In this document: positions 63,072-64,000 of the stretch, piece after piece
How the letters are laid out: each line of letters starts with the position of its first letter
Numbering within the stretch: the first letter of the stretch is position 1
Origin: Phytopseudomonas straminea
Lineage (GTDB): Bacteria; Pseudomonadota; Gammaproteobacteria; Pseudomonadales; Pseudomonadaceae
Length of the DNA: 64,000 bases
Direction of reading: 5' to 3'
NCBI RefSeq assembly: GCF_900112645.1
Contig: NZ_FOMO01000006.1
Location: forward strand, 1-64,000
The notes under the pieces: model-generated
Seen by the model: only the letters and a program-made list of their open reading frames with translations
Database searches by the model: none
What the model was told of the DNA's origin: nothing
Program-made: the position numbers and the translations under genes

Positions 63072-63217
63072 ATTGCCACCCGGGGCGACAGCAACGTAGA
63101 TTCTCGGTGAACCATCAACCAGCCCCATCAGGGTGTGACACTGCAGAGCTGGTGCTGGGCCTCAAGCGCAGGGATTTAGCGGCTTGTAGAGGGGACGTAG
63201 ATTCACGGTTGACCATT

Positions 63218-63232
63218 CCCCCGGCTCCACCA
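63218..63232 (+). repeat. Attachment site 3 (right end of element B)
   Basis: CCCCCGGCTCCACCA copies the tmRNA end. Followed by a near copy of the terminator region after tmRNA, so this is probably the original chromosomal junction. Confidence 0.8.
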
Positions 63233-63234
63233 AA

Positions 63235-63273
63235 CAAACCCCTGATTTTCCTAGAGAAAGTCAGGTTTTTTTC
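63235..63273 (+). terminator. Second copy of the tmRNA terminator
   Basis: CCTGA/TCAGG with inner TTTC/GAAA and a T run, nearly the same as 45068-45105. Probably the ancestral tmRNA terminator, displaced by the insertions. Confidence 0.8.
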
Positions 63274-63422
63274 TTTGGGCAGACTTCTCTATAAAAGCTT
63301 GCTACCTAAGTTCGGTAGGACCACACGGTTTAAATACGGTGGTAGTGCTAGGTCGGGGAGGCAGAGGAGCGGCGCAGCTGGCGCCCTCGCCTCTAACCAT
63401 CGACACTCGAAAAGGGATTTCC

Positions 63423-63968
63423 ATGAGAGCGTTTCTGATAGCGGGCCTGGCTTTGGCCGTCAGTGCCTGCGGCAACATTGCCAATATGCGTGCTTACTCC
63501 AAGGCCTATATGGAGCCAGCCTCGGGTGATACGGCACGGTTGCGCGTCATCACTAACGGTATGGCCCGTGGCGTGCCGGGCAGCGATTGCATCGACTGGC
63601 GCGTGCCCGGCGCCGGGATAATGGCCGTGGCCCAATCCGGCTTTGCCGACCAGAACAACGGCCGCAGCCTGGGGATGCCCCCAGGTGGCCGCGAAGTACG
63701 CGGCCACCTGGCGCGCAGCGAGATGAAAGTACCGGCCGGCAAGCCTTTTGCCATGAACTTCCAGAGCACCGGCTACATCTCGGGTGGCTATTCCTACAGC
63801 TGCCAGCAGACCTTTCGCTTCACACCGCAGGCGGGCCAGGACTATGAGCTGATCCTGCTGGATAGCGGAATGTGCGTGGTCGGCCTGCAACACTTGAACT
63901 CCGAGGGCAAAGCCGAGAACGAGCCTGTTGAAAAGGCTGGTCTCTGCAATGCACTGGATGCCTTTTAG
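63423..63968 (+). CDS. Conserved lipoprotein, function unknown
   Basis: 181 aa. Lipobox LAVSAC with the cysteine near residue 16. Several cysteines (SDCIDW, YSCQQTF, GMCVVG, GLCNALD) suggest disulfides; beta-rich. Back to host base composition, so it marks the chromosome on the far side of the insertions. Start at MRAFLIAGLA; the frame is open further upstream without support. Confidence 0.75.
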   Translation: MRAFLIAGLALAVSACGNIANMRAYSKAYMEPASGDTARLRVITNGMARGVPGSDCIDWRVPGAGIMAVAQSGFADQNNGRSLGMPPGGREVRGHLARSEMKVPAGKPFAMNFQSTGYISGGYSYSCQQTFRFTPQAGQDYELILLDSGMCVVGLQHLNSEGKAENEPVEKAGLCNALDAF

Positions 63969-64000
63969 TCTGCTGAAACCCCACGCTGCAGCCCCCCGAA

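Overview
The window is GC-rich chromosomal DNA of a Pseudomonas. The left third follows a gene order I remember from P. aeruginosa PA4691-PA4704: msrQ-msrP, pssA, ilvC, ilvH-ilvI, lpoP-mrcB, then cbpA and the iron sRNA PrrF. The middle carries a copy of the gbuA/gbuR block (PA1417-PA1422 type). These order statements come from memory, not from a search. Species cannot be fixed from the sequence alone.

Layout. 1-330: tandem sigma70-type promoters reading leftward out of the window, probably for an rRNA operon. 337-7297: methionine sulfoxide reductase MsrPQ, phosphatidylserine synthase, and branched-chain amino acid synthesis (ilvC with divergent ilvY; ilvIH with a long leader). 7782-15283: a small periplasmic protein, YqcC, PBP1b with its lipoprotein activator LpoP, a kinase-like/ATPase protein, CbpA and Fur-controlled prrF. 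15364-20978: a Bcr/CflA exporter with a divergent TetR regulator, then a copper module (copZ, copA, cueR) with two MerR-type operators. 20942-29873: housekeeping genes (HAD phosphatase, TesB, deacetylase, flavoprotein, RhlE helicase, exonuclease, NYN RNase). 29911-32767: a LacI regulator and glucarate dehydratase with twin operators. 32905-40076: guanidinobutyrate catabolism (GbuR, GbuA, two transporters, a thiamine-diphosphate decarboxylase). 40094-44567: HrpB, a lipoprotein, a cation-efflux pump and a small periplasmic protein. 44673-45064: tmRNA (ssrA).

The tmRNA 3' end is an integration hotspot. Copies of its last bases recur at 59030-59052 and, shorter, at 63218-63232. They delimit two stacked elements. 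Element A (45065-59052) is a filamentous (inovirus-like) prophage. Its leftward operon runs from an excisionase-like protein, through a ssDNA-binding-protein candidate, coat protein, adsorption protein, DUF2523 protein, Zot-type assembly ATPase and its own secretin, to a replication initiator that is translationally coupled to the integrase. A divergent small repressor has palindromic operators. AT-rich cargo lies at both ends: a membrane protein at the left, and at the right a GIY-YIG-type protein, an Rx4H (HEPN-like) protein, a tRNA-like gene and a membrane protein. Element B (59053-63232) is minimal: a large integrase, a DUF4365-like nuclease-fold protein of 512 aa, and an XRE regulator.

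The most unusual object is the tRNA-like sequence at 57343-57441. It overlaps the end of the HEPN-like gene. It has nearly all tRNA hallmarks but carries 25 extra bases in the anticodon arm; removing them would leave a canonical CAU arm. Together with the HEPN-like and GIY-YIG neighbours it is the best candidate here for an undescribed system. Functions proposed for that cargo are inference.
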